Position numbers and translations under genes: made by a program. Shown here one piece after another: positions 37,632 through 47,098 of a stretch of DNA of 64,000 nt (positions within the stretch are counted from its first letter, which is position 1; the number at the start of each line of letters is the position of its first letter). The stretch is from an uncultured Lachnospiraceae bacterium. GTDB lineage: Bacteria; Bacillota; Clostridia; Lachnospirales; Lachnospiraceae. The notes under the pieces are model-generated. The model saw only the letters and a program-made list of their open reading frames with translations. It was not told where the DNA came from and searched no databases. The stretch covers positions 62,001 to 126,000 of the forward strand of contig CANTEG010000004.1 in NCBI GenBank assembly GCA_947652735.1, given 5' to 3'.

Positions 37632-37868
37632 GTAAGAGTCAATCACCTTCAAAAATCATTTTTGGCATTTTGCTCATTATTGTAGGGGGGCTTTTTGTAC
37701 TTTTTTACAACATGTTATTCCAATTATTCCCAAAGTGCAAAAATTTTAAACAAAAGTATTCGTGAATTTTTAAACAGATAATATTTTAAGAACAAAGTGC
37801 ATTCGACACTGTAGTTCGAGTCTTAGCAGGTGCCGTAGGAGCGTGCCAATAGAAAACGAAGTTTCCTA
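37632..37868. other. Intergenic stretch between carD and the DUF951 gene
   Basis: AT-rich. A GGGGGGC and T-run at 37685-37705 has no upstream stem. Near 37810-37850 short direct repeats occur (TTCGA twice, GTGCC twice). Just past the DUF951 stop, TAGGAAAC and GTTTTCTA form a small hairpin. No gene is supported. Confidence 0.4.
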
Positions 37869-38045
37869 TTATACCAGAAAGCCTTTAAAAGAAGACTCAA
37901 CCGTTTTGCGGGGAACCATTATCGAACGTCCGCATGATGTACATTTCAATCTGAAATCCATACCTACACGCTGAATTTCCCAACAGTTTGCCCCGCAAGG
38001 ATGAGCTTTTTTCAGTTTTATTTTTTGACCTATCTGAAATTCCAT
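37869..38045 (-). CDS. DUF951-family protein, 58 aa
   Basis: A short gene found by reading the minus strand: MEFQIGQKIKLKKAHPC, then CWEIQRVGMDFRLKC, TSCGRSIMVPRK and a short tail. This is the DUF951 pattern, with two Cys pairs (PCGANC and KCTSCG) that suggest a zinc-bound beta-barrel. The family is nearly universal in Firmicutes, often beside chromosome-partition or translation genes, and has no firm function. It starts eight bases after the CBS gene stop, so it is co-transcribed with it. The AGGAT site is modest. Confidence 0.88.
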   Translation of the reverse strand: MEFQIGQKIKLKKAHPCGANCWEIQRVGMDFRLKCTSCGRSIMVPRKTVESSFKGFLV

Positions 38046-38053
38046 AGAAAATC

Positions 38054-38437
38054 CTACTTTTTAAGAGCAAGCATTACGCTTCTTCTTGTTATAATACCGA
38101 TAAATATATTTCTGTCATCAATAACTGCCAAAAAATTTCTATCCAGTATTTTTTCCATTATCTTTTCTGCTTCCGTAATATTAAAAACATAATCATCCAC
38201 ACTTAAATGAACGATGTCCCGAACTGTCATTGTTGCAAGTCCTTCACATCCATGTGCCATAACCACACGCAGGAAGTCTCCCTCACTGACTACGCCCTCA
38301 AGTCTGCCACCCTCATCAATTACGGGCACTGCACTAAATCCGCTTGCCATGAGAAATTCCACAGCCTTGTCCATAGTATCACTTCCGTTCAAATATGTAA
38401 GATCCTGTTTAGGAATCAGTATATTAAATATATTCAT
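38054..38437 (-). CDS. Two-CBS-domain protein
   Basis: A 127-aa protein that is a single CBS pair: first domain about residues 10-60 (FLMASGFSAVPVIDEGGRLEGVVSEGDFL), second about 75-125 (NITEAEKIMEKILDRNFLAVIDDRNIFIGIITRRSVM). CBS pairs bind adenine nucleotides or SAM and act as energy sensors, but no effector domain is attached here. TAAGGAGG precedes the ATG. It lies between the DAHP synthase gene and DUF951. Confidence 0.85.
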   Translation of the reverse strand: MNIFNILIPKQDLTYLNGSDTMDKAVEFLMASGFSAVPVIDEGGRLEGVVSEGDFLRVVMAHGCEGLATMTVRDIVHLSVDDYVFNITEAEKIMEKILDRNFLAVIDDRNIFIGIITRRSVMLALKK

Positions 38438-38474
38438 CTTGCAGTATCCTCCTTATGCCAATTTTGACATGCCC

Positions 38475-39503
38475 TTATAGCTGTTCAGCCATGGATAAAA
38501 GGAGTTCCTCCGATTTCTCCCAGCCAAGGCATGGGTCAGTGATGGATTTACCATAACATCCGCCTCCGATAGGCTGGTTTCCATCCTCAATATAACTTTC
38601 TACCATAACACCCTTTACAATCTTTTTAACCTCTGCAGAATGTCTCATACTGTGAAGTATCTCATTCACGATTCTAGGCTGCTCGTTCCACTGTTTACCT
38701 GAATTGTTGTGGTTTGCATCAACAATACATGCAGGATTTGCCAAATCAAATTTCTCATACATGTCTGACAAAAGCTTTAAGTCCTCATAGTGATAATTTG
38801 CCATAGACTGTCCACTCTTGTTAACCGAACCTCTTAAAATACAGTGTGCAAGCGGATTTCCGTCTGTTTTCGTCTCATATCCCGCAAACAGAAATGTATG
38901 CTTTGACTGTGCTGCAACACAGGAATTAAGCATTACATTGTAATCTCCGCTTGTAGGGTTTTTCATGCCTACCGGTACATCAATACCGCTTGCCGTAAGC
39001 CTGTGTGCCTGATTTTCCACACTTCTTGCACCTATGGCAACATATGACAGTATATCCTCAAGATATGGCCAATTGTCAGTATATAGCATCTCGTCAGCGG
39101 CAGTAAGCCCAGTCTCCTTAATCGCTTTAATGTGCATCTTACGGATTGCCTTTACACCCTCTATAAAGTCAGGCTTATTCTCAGGATTTGGCTGATGTAA
39201 CATTCCCTTGTAGCCTGAGCCGTTCGTCCTTGGCTTGTTCGTATATATTCTCGGAATAATCATAATCTTATCCTGAACCTTTTCCTGAACCTTTGCAAGC
39301 CTGCAAAGATAATCAAGAACCGATACCTCATAATCTGCGGAGCAAGGACCTATAATTGCAATAAATTTATCAGACTCCCCCGTGAAAATCTTTTTTATTT
39401 CCGCATCCCTTGCCGCCTTTATGTCGACAAGTTCCTTTTCCATAGGGTGTGCCTGTTTAATTTCTTCAGGACTTGGTACGCTTTTTACCATATGCAGTGA
39501 CAT
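38475..39503 (-). CDS. 3-deoxy-7-phosphoheptulonate synthase (DAHP synthase, AroG/AroF type)
   Basis: Condenses phosphoenolpyruvate with erythrose-4-phosphate in the first step of the shikimate pathway. The protein has 342 aa of class I-alpha type: FIAIIGPCSADYE, PRIYTNKPRTNGSGYKGM, TAADEMLYTDNWPYLEDILSYVAIGARSVENQAHR, GMKNPTSGDYN and IVDANHNNSGKQ. I start at 39503, 12 codons after a first in-frame ATG, because GGAGGAG is placed for it. A promoter lies at 39530-39559. Confidence 0.94.
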   Translation of the reverse strand: MSLHMVKSVPSPEEIKQAHPMEKELVDIKAARDAEIKKIFTGESDKFIAIIGPCSADYEVSVLDYLCRLAKVQEKVQDKIMIIPRIYTNKPRTNGSGYKGMLHQPNPENKPDFIEGVKAIRKMHIKAIKETGLTAADEMLYTDNWPYLEDILSYVAIGARSVENQAHRLTASGIDVPVGMKNPTSGDYNVMLNSCVAAQSKHTFLFAGYETKTDGNPLAHCILRGSVNKSGQSMANYHYEDLKLLSDMYEKFDLANPACIVDANHNNSGKQWNEQPRIVNEILHSMRHSAEVKKIVKGVMVESYIEDGNQPIGGGCYGKSITDPCLGWEKSEELLLSMAEQL

Positions 39504-39529
39504 TCTTTTCTCCTCCATGTTAACAATAA

Positions 39530-39559
39530 ATTGTATCAAATTTGTATCTTATTTGTAAA
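39530..39559 (-). promoter_or_regulatory. Promoter of the DAHP synthase gene
   Basis: Minus strand: TTTACA, 18-bp spacer, TACAAT. It lies in the 71-nt gap after the HD nucleotidase gene. Confidence 0.6.
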
Positions 39560-39574
39560 TTTTTGGTGTATAAT

Positions 39575-40162
39575 CTAACCAAGCTCATCTAAGGTTTTTG
39601 TAAACGCATCCATACACTCCGATATAAAATCACGAACCTCTGGAAGTTCTTCACTAAGCTTTGAAACTGTTTTTTCCGTTGTGTTTTTTGCCACAACAAA
39701 CTCTCTGTTTCCTGTTTTTTCTTCTTCTAAACACTTTATCAATGCTGAGATTTTGTCTGCTGCTTTTACAAGCTGCCATTCATATTCCTTATCCTCAGGC
39801 TTGAAAAAATACTTTTCGTAATGCTTGCTTATATCTTCCGGAAGCTGCTTAAGCAGCTTCCGGTTTGCTTCATCTTCAATTGACTTAAACGCCTCATTTA
39901 TGCTCCTGTTATAATATTTTATCGGTGTCGGCATGTCTCCCGTAATAATTTCCGATGCATCATGATATATACCTACAAGTGCCGCATAATCTGCATCCAG
40001 GCTTTTTCCATACCTTTCATTTCCGATAATACACAGTGCATGGGCAATCATACTGACCTCAAGGGAATGCTCAGACAAATTTTCTGCCCTTGTATTTCGC
40101 ATTAATGCCCATCTTTCAATATATTTCATCCTTGAAACAGTGGCATAAAAATTATATTCCAT
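39575..40162 (-). CDS. HD-domain 5'-deoxynucleotidase, YfbR-like
   Basis: A 195-aa metal-dependent phosphohydrolase. The HD motifs are NLSEHSLEVSMIAHALCIIGN, VGIYHDASEIITGDMPTPIKYYN and LVKAADKISALIKCLEE, which match the YfbR family of dNMP 5'-nucleotidases. Its start overlaps the ftsH 3' end by 11 bp and has AGGAGC at eight bases, so it is coupled to ftsH. Nucleotide pool clean-up is the known family role. Confidence 0.88.
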   Translation of the reverse strand: MEYNFYATVSRMKYIERWALMRNTRAENLSEHSLEVSMIAHALCIIGNERYGKSLDADYAALVGIYHDASEIITGDMPTPIKYYNRSINEAFKSIEDEANRKLLKQLPEDISKHYEKYFFKPEDKEYEWQLVKAADKISALIKCLEEEKTGNREFVVAKNTTEKTVSKLSEELPEVRDFISECMDAFTKTLDELG

Positions 40163-42080
40163 TACTTTTTGCTCCTGAATCTGCCGTATTCTTAAGCTTT
40201 ACTTTTTGATGCTTTTCGTAAAGCTCCATAAATTCCTCGCCTGTAATATTTTCCTTTTCATACAGGGTTTTTGCTATAGCATCAAGGGTAGACATATTCT
40301 TTTTCAAAAGCTTAAGTGCTTTCTCATATGCCGCCTTAATCATATTTTTAACCTCTGTATCAACCTTTGTTTCCGTCTCATATGAACAGTTTAACACACG
40401 CCTGTTGTCAAGATACTGTCCCGTTATGCTTTCAAGCTGTACCATACCAAATTTGTCGGACATTCCGTACATGGTTATCATGGTTCTTGCTATCTTTGTT
40501 GCTTTTTCTATATCATTTGCGGCACCGCTTGTCACGGAATCAAATTTTAGTTCTTCCGCTGCACGTCCTGCAAGACAGATAACAATTTCTTCCTCAAGCT
40601 CCTTCTTGCTTTCAAGCTGTTTTTCTTCCTCCGGCACCTGCCATACATATCCCAAAGCTCCACCCGTTCTTGGAACTATCGTAATTCTTTGTATCGGCAT
40701 GGTATTTTTCTGAAGTGCAGACACAAGTGCATGTCCCACCTCGTGGTAGGCAACGATTTCCTTTTCTTTTTTGCTGAGCAGCTTTTCTTTCTTTTCCTTA
40801 CCTGCAAAAACAACCTCAACAGAGCCAAGTAAGTCTGCCTGTGAAACGTATTCCCTTCCGTTTCGAACGGCAAGAAGTGCCGCTTCATTTACAATGTTTG
40901 CCAGGTCGGCTCCCACTGCACCTGCTGTTGCAAGGGCAAGCTCCCTCAAGTTGACCGTCTCGTCTATTTTTACGTTCTTCATGTGAACCTTTATGGTGTC
41001 AATTCGTCCCTGCAAGTCAGGCTTTGACACTATAATTCTTCTGTCAAAACGTCCCGGACGAAGCAGTGCCTTATCCAAAACCTCAGGTCTGTTTGTTGCC
41101 GCAAGCACGACGATACCCTTGGACGTATCAAAGCCGTCCATCTCAGAAAGAAGCTGATTTAAGGTTTGTTCCCGCTCAGTATCTCCTCCCGAATGCCTTG
41201 TATCCCTGCTTCTTCCGATTGCATCAACCTCATCGATAAATATAATACACGGTGCCATTGCATTTGCACGTCTGAATAAATCCCTTACTCTTGCCGCACC
41301 GACACCCACATAAAGCTCGATAAAATCTGAACCTGAAAGTGAGAAAAACGGAACCTTTGCCTCACCTGCAACTGCCTTTGCAAGAAGTGTTTTTCCTGTT
41401 CCCGGAGGACCTACAAGCAGGGCTCCTCTTGGAAGCTTAGCACCAATTTGCAGATACTTTTCAGGCTTTTCAAGGAAATCAACCATCTCAGTCAGAGACT
41501 CCTTTGCCTCCTCCTGACCTGCAACATCCTTAAATGTGACTCCCGTCTCCGTCTGGACATACATTTTTGCGTTAGATTTTCCAACACCCATTACACCGCC
41601 GCCTTTTGTGGCACTTTTCATAATGAGCATCATCAAAACATAAAAGGCAACTATCATAATTCCGTAAGACAGTATAGTATTTATGATAATACTTCCGCCC
41701 TCATCTATCTCCTCGAAGGTTACCCCTGCTTTATCCAGCCGTTCCACTAAATTATAATCATCTGCCTTCACAACACTGTAAGACACCTCATGCACTGCGT
41801 TTTCATCCTTTAATGCAGGCTCAAAGGTTATCTCATTGCCGTAAATTTTAACATTTTGTACGTTACCGTCCTCAAGCATTGTAAGAAACTCATCATAGGT
41901 AAGCTTCTCCTTGCCTGAATCCTTAAATCTACTGTACGCCTGCCAAAATGCCAGCGTAAGCAACACCGACAATATTAAAACAATAATCGTTGCCGACGGT
42001 TTCTTTTTGTTATCATTGTTATTTGTATTGTTTCCATTATTGCTGTTTTCATTGTTACTCTGATTATGATTATCGTCCAT
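40152..42080 (-). CDS. ftsH: ATP-dependent zinc metalloprotease FtsH
   Basis: A membrane AAA protease of about 642 aa. It has an Asn-rich cytosolic start, a first helix (about residues 30-50), a small outer domain, a second helix (about 135-155), and the AAA module with Walker A GPPGTGKT, Walker [13 protein letters not shown] and [23 protein letters not shown]. The zinc site HEVGH lies near residue 440. It degrades misassembled membrane and regulatory proteins. I start at 42080 because GGAGAG fits that ATG; a TTG codon four codons earlier is less likely. It follows glyA by 70 nt. Confidence 0.95.
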   Translation of the reverse strand: MDDNHNQSNNENSNNGNNTNNNDNKKKPSATIIVLILSVLLTLAFWQAYSRFKDSGKEKLTYDEFLTMLEDGNVQNVKIYGNEITFEPALKDENAVHEVSYSVVKADDYNLVERLDKAGVTFEEIDEGGSIIINTILSYGIMIVAFYVLMMLIMKSATKGGGVMGVGKSNAKMYVQTETGVTFKDVAGQEEAKESLTEMVDFLEKPEKYLQIGAKLPRGALLVGPPGTGKTLLAKAVAGEAKVPFFSLSGSDFIELYVGVGAARVRDLFRRANAMAPCIIFIDEVDAIGRSRDTRHSGGDTEREQTLNQLLSEMDGFDTSKGIVVLAATNRPEVLDKALLRPGRFDRRIIVSKPDLQGRIDTIKVHMKNVKIDETVNLRELALATAGAVGADLANIVNEAALLAVRNGREYVSQADLLGSVEVVFAGKEKKEKLLSKKEKEIVAYHEVGHALVSALQKNTMPIQRITIVPRTGGALGYVWQVPEEEKQLESKKELEEEIVICLAGRAAEELKFDSVTSGAANDIEKATKIARTMITMYGMSDKFGMVQLESITGQYLDNRRVLNCSYETETKVDTEVKNMIKAAYEKALKLLKKNMSTLDAIAKTLYEKENITGEEFMELYEKHQKVKLKNTADSGAKSNGI

Positions 42081-42150
42081 ACATCTCTCCAATTAACAAT
42101 GAGCTGTCGCAGTATTTTTCCTTACCTTAACAGCCCATTTTCATAATATA

Positions 42151-43386
42151 TTACTTATATAAAGGATACTTATCAGTAATACTCTTAACCAGTGCCATAG
42201 CCTTATCATTATCCTTATCTATAACTGCTGCCTTTATGGCATCCGCTATGGTAATCATATCCTCCTCATTTGCACCACGGGTTGTGATTGCAGGTGTACC
42301 AAGTCTGATTCCGCTGGTTACAAATGGTGATTTCGGGTCGTTTGGAACTGTATTTTTGTTACATGTAATGTGTACCGAATCAAGAAGCTTTTCAACCTCT
42401 TTTCCGGTAAGGTCGAGGTTCTGTAAATCAACAAGCATAAGATGATTATCAGTACCTCCCGATACGATTTTAAAACCTCTTTCCGTAAGTGCCTGTGCAA
42501 GCTTTGCTGCATTTTTGACAACCTGGGTCTGATACTGCTTATACTCATCGGTAAGGGCTTCCTTTAAACAAACCGCCTTTGCTGCGATAACATGCATAAG
42601 AGGTCCTCCCTGAATTCCCGGAAATACAGCCTTGTTAAAATTATATTTTTCATTCACCTCATTGCTTGAGAGAATCATACCACCACGTGGTCCTCTTAAG
42701 GTTTTATGGGTAGTTGTTGTGGTAACATGTGCGTAAGGTATCGGGCTTTCATGTACTCCTGCTGCAACAAGACCTGCAATATGAGCCATATCAACCATAA
42801 GAACCGCTCCCACGCTGTCAGCAATCTCCCTAAACCTTTTGAAATCGATTGCTCTTGCATATGCAGAAGCACCTGCCACGATAAGCTTAGGCTTGCACTC
42901 CTTTGCAATTTCAAGAACCTGATCATAGTCTATAAATCCATCATCATTTACTCCGTAAGGAACAACGTTAAAATATTTTCCTGACAAATTAACAGGTGAA
43001 CCATGTGTCAGATGTCCTCCATGAGCAAGGTTCATACCCATAAATGTATCGCCTGGCTCCATGATGGCAAAAAATGCCGCCATGTTTGCCTGTGCTCCTG
43101 AATGCGGCTGCACATTTACATACTCACATCCGAAAAGCTCCTTTGCCCTCTCCCTTGCCAAATCCTCAACAACATCAACATGCTCGCATCCGCCATAATA
43201 TCTCTTGCCCGGATATCCCTCGGCATACTTGTTTGTAAGCGGGCTTCCCATAGCAGCCATAACTGCCTTTGAAACAATATTTTCAGAAGCGATAAGCTCA
43301 ATATTGTCATTCTGCCTGTTAATTTCATCGGTCATTGCCTTTGCAACATCAGCATCAAAATTTTTTATTTCATCAAAATCGTACAT
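42151..43386 (-). CDS. glyA: Serine hydroxymethyltransferase
   Basis: PLP enzyme that converts serine and tetrahydrofolate to glycine and methylene-tetrahydrofolate. The protein has 411 aa: [25 protein letters not shown], the [16 protein letters not shown] loop, [27 protein letters not shown], and the PLP lysine in [16 protein letters not shown]. The ATG at 43386 with GGAGGTAAAAGG is used. An upstream extension of 40 codons runs into the neighbouring gene and is not real. The promoter overlaps the stop of the YihY gene. Confidence 0.96.
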   Translation of the reverse strand: MYDFDEIKNFDADVAKAMTDEINRQNDNIELIASENIVSKAVMAAMGSPLTNKYAEGYPGKRYYGGCEHVDVVEDLARERAKELFGCEYVNVQPHSGAQANMAAFFAIMEPGDTFMGMNLAHGGHLTHGSPVNLSGKYFNVVPYGVNDDGFIDYDQVLEIAKECKPKLIVAGASAYARAIDFKRFREIADSVGAVLMVDMAHIAGLVAAGVHESPIPYAHVTTTTTHKTLRGPRGGMILSSNEVNEKYNFNKAVFPGIQGGPLMHVIAAKAVCLKEALTDEYKQYQTQVVKNAAKLAQALTERGFKIVSGGTDNHLMLVDLQNLDLTGKEVEKLLDSVHITCNKNTVPNDPKSPFVTSGIRLGTPAITTRGANEEDMITIADAIKAAVIDKDNDKAMALVKSITDKYPLYK

Positions 43387-43419
43387 TTCCCTTTTACCTC
43401 CAAAAAATAATCCGTGCCT

Positions 43420-43425
43420 ATTATA
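43420..43425 (-). promoter_or_regulatory. Extended -10 promoter element of glyA
   Basis: TGGTATAAT on the minus strand, with a weak -35. The TATAAT hexamer (rc at 43420-43425) overlaps the stop codon (43421-43423) of the upstream YihY-type gene, so transcription starts right after that gene ends. Confidence 0.6.
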
Positions 43426-44278
43426 CCACAACATCATTGTCAATACCATCCGGTTTTTCAGCTTTTTTGAAAAACTCAGGTCTGAGAGAATTAAACTCGG
43501 CACCATACAATATTATCTGCATCCCTACATAAAGCCAGATGAGTATGACAACAATGGATGTAAGACTTCCATACATGTAGGATGCCTTCGTCGCAAATCT
43601 CATATAAACGGCAAAGCCCCTTGTCATCACCATCCACGCAAATGCGGCAAATATGGCGCCGAACGCCTCATCCTTAAAGCGTCCCTTACGGTTCGGCAGT
43701 TGATAGTATATCAGCAGTATAAATACGAAGAAAATCATAAATGTCAGCACGCCCTTTACACTTAATAAAAGTGCAGTAGCGTTTGCAAGCTCAGGTCTTG
43801 AAAATACGATTTTGGCCGCTATGTCATTTCCAAATGCATTTAAAATCATAAGTGCAACACAGATAACCATAAAAACGATTGTATATAATGCACTTATAAG
43901 CCTTGTGAGAATAAATCCCCTTGCACGCTCAACACCATATACCTTGTTTAAGCCATATGTGATTGCCTGTATACCTTTTCCGGCAGACCACATGGTCAAA
44001 AGTACGGTTATGATTGTAAATGAACCTCCGCCCCCGTACATAATATCATCTACAAGATACATGATATACGAGTGGAATTCATCCGGTAAAATATCAAGCA
44101 GCTCTGCTACTATATTTTGTCTTGCAAAAGGCATATGTGCCGCTGCCATGATTATCATTATGACAAATGGAAAAAATGATAACATAACAAAAAATGCCGT
44201 TTGGGCAGCGTATGCCGGCAGACTGTCCTCTGTTCCTTTATTAATAATTTTTATAATACCGTTAACTACTTTACGCAA
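43421..44278 (-). CDS. YihY/BrkB-family inner membrane protein
   Basis: A 285-aa protein with about six membrane helices and the family motifs [66 protein letters not shown] and [31 protein letters not shown]. It begins with TTG one base from the SpoIID stop. GAGGAGG inside the last codons of that gene is well placed, so translation is coupled. Function of the family is unknown; early claims that it is RNase BN were withdrawn. Confidence 0.88.
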   Translation of the reverse strand: MRKVVNGIIKIINKGTEDSLPAYAAQTAFFVMLSFFPFVIMIIMAAAHMPFARQNIVAELLDILPDEFHSYIMYLVDDIMYGGGGSFTIITVLLTMWSAGKGIQAITYGLNKVYGVERARGFILTRLISALYTIVFMVICVALMILNAFGNDIAAKIVFSRPELANATALLLSVKGVLTFMIFFVFILLIYYQLPNRKGRFKDEAFGAIFAAFAWMVMTRGFAVYMRFATKASYMYGSLTSIVVILIWLYVGMQIILYGAEFNSLRPEFFKKAEKPDGIDNDVVV

Positions 44279-46606
44279 TTACTCCTCCTCGCCGGCATCC
44301 GAAACGTCATATATCATCTCAAGGTCAACGTAGGAGAAATAATATCTGATGATATACTTATAATTATACCCCATTTGTGCCAAAACATTTGCGCCATTCT
44401 GACTAAGTCCCGAACCGTGTCCAAAACCTCCGCCATGTATTGTAAATCCGTCATCTGTTTTTTCAACATAGTAAAATGTACTAGGCAGTGATGTCCAGCC
44501 TGCCACAACAGAGCCGTCATTTCTCTCAATATTTTGTTTTATCGGTGAAATAAGATTTCTAATATTGGTCTGTCCCGTAACCCTGATTGTCTCCTTACTT
44601 CCCTCTATCTCCAAAGCAAGTACAATTCCGCTTTTGCTTCGCTCTGTCACTGTAATTTTTTTCACAGTACCTATTTTTTTTATTTCTTTTTTAACAAATT
44701 CATTCTTGTCATTTTTTACCTTTATATTATCAGGTGACATGCTTATTCTGTCACTGAGGTTATTATTGACCGCTTCCGTAATCTCCTCATTCGTATATTT
44801 TATGTCCCACCTGTAATATGGCAGTTCTTTTTCAATCATGTCATATCCCAGACCATTTTTGATGAATTCCTCAAATTTTTCTTCGTCAGAAAGGTCCTCG
44901 CGGCTTTTTTTAATATCCTGAATGTTAGATACCATATAATCGTATGATATACCACCCCAAATTTCATCATTCGTACACGTTATCCCACATGATGTTGAAA
45001 AATACATTGGAAATATAACCTTTCCCTCATATGTTGGAACGATTCCGTATGTATCCTTTACTGCTTTTATACTTTCCTCTGTCTTTAACACATTGTTATA
45101 CATCTGGCAAAATGTAGTATCATCCAAATCAGCTCCATAATCATTAAAGCTTCCGTCATGCATTTTTCCGTATGCGTAGGCTCTTGCACAAATTGCCATT
45201 GCCGCGAGTGCTTCCGGTTCAAAATCCTTTGGAACCTCACTTGACACAACACCATACAAATAGTGTTCCAACGGCAGCTCATTGATGATATGCATGCAGT
45301 CACTTTTTACATTTATCTCAATTGTCCCCTCATATACAGGCTTACCGCATTCCCTTACAATGCTCTCAAGTATGATACCATCCTCAGGGTTAACAGGACT
45401 TATTATAATTTTATCTTTGTTATCGTAATCCTCATAGTTTATTGTAACCGTTTTTCCCTTTCCGAAATCTATCTCCTCATCATCAGGATATATAACCTTA
45501 AAATCGCCCTCACAGGATACCGTCACATTTTCAAATTCATAGGAAACAAAATCACTGTCTGATAATATTACCCGTATATTTTCTTCTGCCCTCTCACCAT
45601 CTAAAATTGCCGCACATGCCTTTCCATCCTTAAGCACCAGTTTAATCTCCGGATAGCCTTTTAAAAGCTCCAGGCTTTCCTCATATAACGCATCAGAAGA
45701 AGTATCATATATGGCAAAATCATCATCAATTTCGTAAGGCGTTTTGTCCTGCATCTGAATTTTTTCATCTGCCGAAATAACTCTTCCCTCTATACTTGTA
45801 TATTTCATGTCCACACGGCTTATTCCTGCATCAGATATGTATAATGTGGCTATCCGTTCTTTCTTTGCTTCTAAAGCAGCACTGTCAAGCGGATATGTCT
45901 TTTCTATTCCCCTGTAAACAAATGTACATGTGCCATCTTTAACAGCATTAATCCACACATGCTTAAGAATAACATTTCCTGTTGCAAATCCGTTAACCTT
46001 AAATATAACGTCATTTTTAACATAAACATCAAGAAGACGGTTCTCAAACTCCTCCATATAGTCAGTCTCAAATATATACTGACCATAGCCGTCATTTACA
46101 ACAACCGTTCCATCCACATTGTCCGTCTTAAATATAAGTATATTCTTTCTGTCAAGACCATTTACTACATCCGTATCCACCATGTTGTGGTATATTATGT
46201 CAAATTCCTCACAGCTTACAAATGCATCATCATCTCTGCTGCCAATACAGTCAGTGTATACGGTATCCGGCACTTCTATAATTCGTGCAACATTTTTTAC
46301 ATACGAAACGGTGATTTTATTACTCTTTGATAAGGGATCAACAAGTCTTGCAAGCTGTGTCAGGGTATCTTCTGAGTCTGAGAGATATTTCACCATATCT
46401 TCAACCTCATCATAAGAATAACACACAACATCTGCATCAGTATCCGTAGCCTTTCCTGCTTCTTCTGAAGATGCGTCAAGCTCGGTCTGCACCGACTGCT
46501 TTTTGTCAGCCTTGTTTTTAATTATTCTTGATATTTCTTTTGAAATTATAGAAATGACTGCCAGGGTAAAAAAAAGCCCCAGAAATAAATAAATCTTTCT
46601 TTTCAT
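44279..46606 (-). CDS. SpoIID/LytB-domain protein, large form
   Basis: A 775-aa protein with one N-terminal membrane helix (about residues 5-23). A long N-terminal region of about 390 aa of unknown type follows, and then the SpoIID domain (PLEHYLYGVVSSEVPKDFEPEALAAMAICARAYAYG, TYEGKVIFPMYFSTSCGIT, HGGGFGHGSGLSQNGANVLA). SpoIID-type domains act on stripped peptidoglycan, either during engulfment in sporulation or in wall turnover. Other spo genes are not visible, so a vegetative role remains possible. It lies just downstream of the 6S RNA. Confidence 0.82.
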   Translation of the reverse strand: MKRKIYLFLGLFFTLAVISIISKEISRIIKNKADKKQSVQTELDASSEEAGKATDTDADVVCYSYDEVEDMVKYLSDSEDTLTQLARLVDPLSKSNKITVSYVKNVARIIEVPDTVYTDCIGSRDDDAFVSCEEFDIIYHNMVDTDVVNGLDRKNILIFKTDNVDGTVVVNDGYGQYIFETDYMEEFENRLLDVYVKNDVIFKVNGFATGNVILKHVWINAVKDGTCTFVYRGIEKTYPLDSAALEAKKERIATLYISDAGISRVDMKYTSIEGRVISADEKIQMQDKTPYEIDDDFAIYDTSSDALYEESLELLKGYPEIKLVLKDGKACAAILDGERAEENIRVILSDSDFVSYEFENVTVSCEGDFKVIYPDDEEIDFGKGKTVTINYEDYDNKDKIIISPVNPEDGIILESIVRECGKPVYEGTIEINVKSDCMHIINELPLEHYLYGVVSSEVPKDFEPEALAAMAICARAYAYGKMHDGSFNDYGADLDDTTFCQMYNNVLKTEESIKAVKDTYGIVPTYEGKVIFPMYFSTSCGITCTNDEIWGGISYDYMVSNIQDIKKSREDLSDEEKFEEFIKNGLGYDMIEKELPYYRWDIKYTNEEITEAVNNNLSDRISMSPDNIKVKNDKNEFVKKEIKKIGTVKKITVTERSKSGIVLALEIEGSKETIRVTGQTNIRNLISPIKQNIERNDGSVVAGWTSLPSTFYYVEKTDDGFTIHGGGFGHGSGLSQNGANVLAQMGYNYKYIIRYYFSYVDLEMIYDVSDAGEEE

Positions 46607-46631
46607 ATATTGATTTCTTCCATATTTTCCA

Positions 46632-46820
46632 AAAAAATATATATCCAGAATGCCGGTTCCTGCCTTTTGACTCCTAGCAAAGCTAGGTGGGCAACCGCAC
46701 GTAGTTTTCTGTCTTCCACTGCAATCGGAGGCCTGACATAGGGCTACGCTATAGGAATCCCGTTTAAAGAAAATGTAGGTTCAAAATAAACAGGAGTTGT
46801 CGAGCATCCCAGATATATAT
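46632..46820 (-). ncRNA. ssrS: 6S RNA
   Basis: The minus strand starts with CTGGGATGCTCG and ends with CCGGCATTCTGG, the complementary closing stem known from 6S RNA (E. coli CTGAGATGTTCG with GGCATCTCGGAG). A run of T follows at 46631-46637. Inside are a second stem (ACTCCTG/CAGGA), a large central bubble flanked by TTTTGAACC, and an apical region with GCGGTTGCCCACCTAG. 6S RNA mimics an open promoter and holds the housekeeping RNA polymerase. The exact 5' end is not clear; it may start at about 46812-46820. Confidence 0.85.
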
Positions 46821-47098
46821 GTAAATAACTGTTTTAGTTCTTTAATTATATAATAATTGTATGCTATTTTCAAGTAAATATTAGGGAAATTAATGGAAGT
46901 ATCTACGCGAATAAATACAGCATATGAATTTTATGATTGCAGTTGCTAGCTATATTTATAAAATTATTTTCATCAAAGTAACGGTAGCTATTTTTTTTAG
47001 AGTATGCTATTCTTTATCTGTCAATAATTATTATCATATATTTATTGATATTACACGTTTGAAAATGATGATTTACAGATAATGCAATGGAGATTATT

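Noticed and set aside
37805-37855. tRNA-like stretch with GTTCGAGTC near the DUF951 gene
   Set aside because: The arms around the T-loop-like sequence do not pair, and no anticodon or acceptor stem can be drawn.
46119-46415. Plus-strand open frames across the SpoIID-like gene
   Set aside because: No start context and no family; the minus-strand gene explains the codon pattern.
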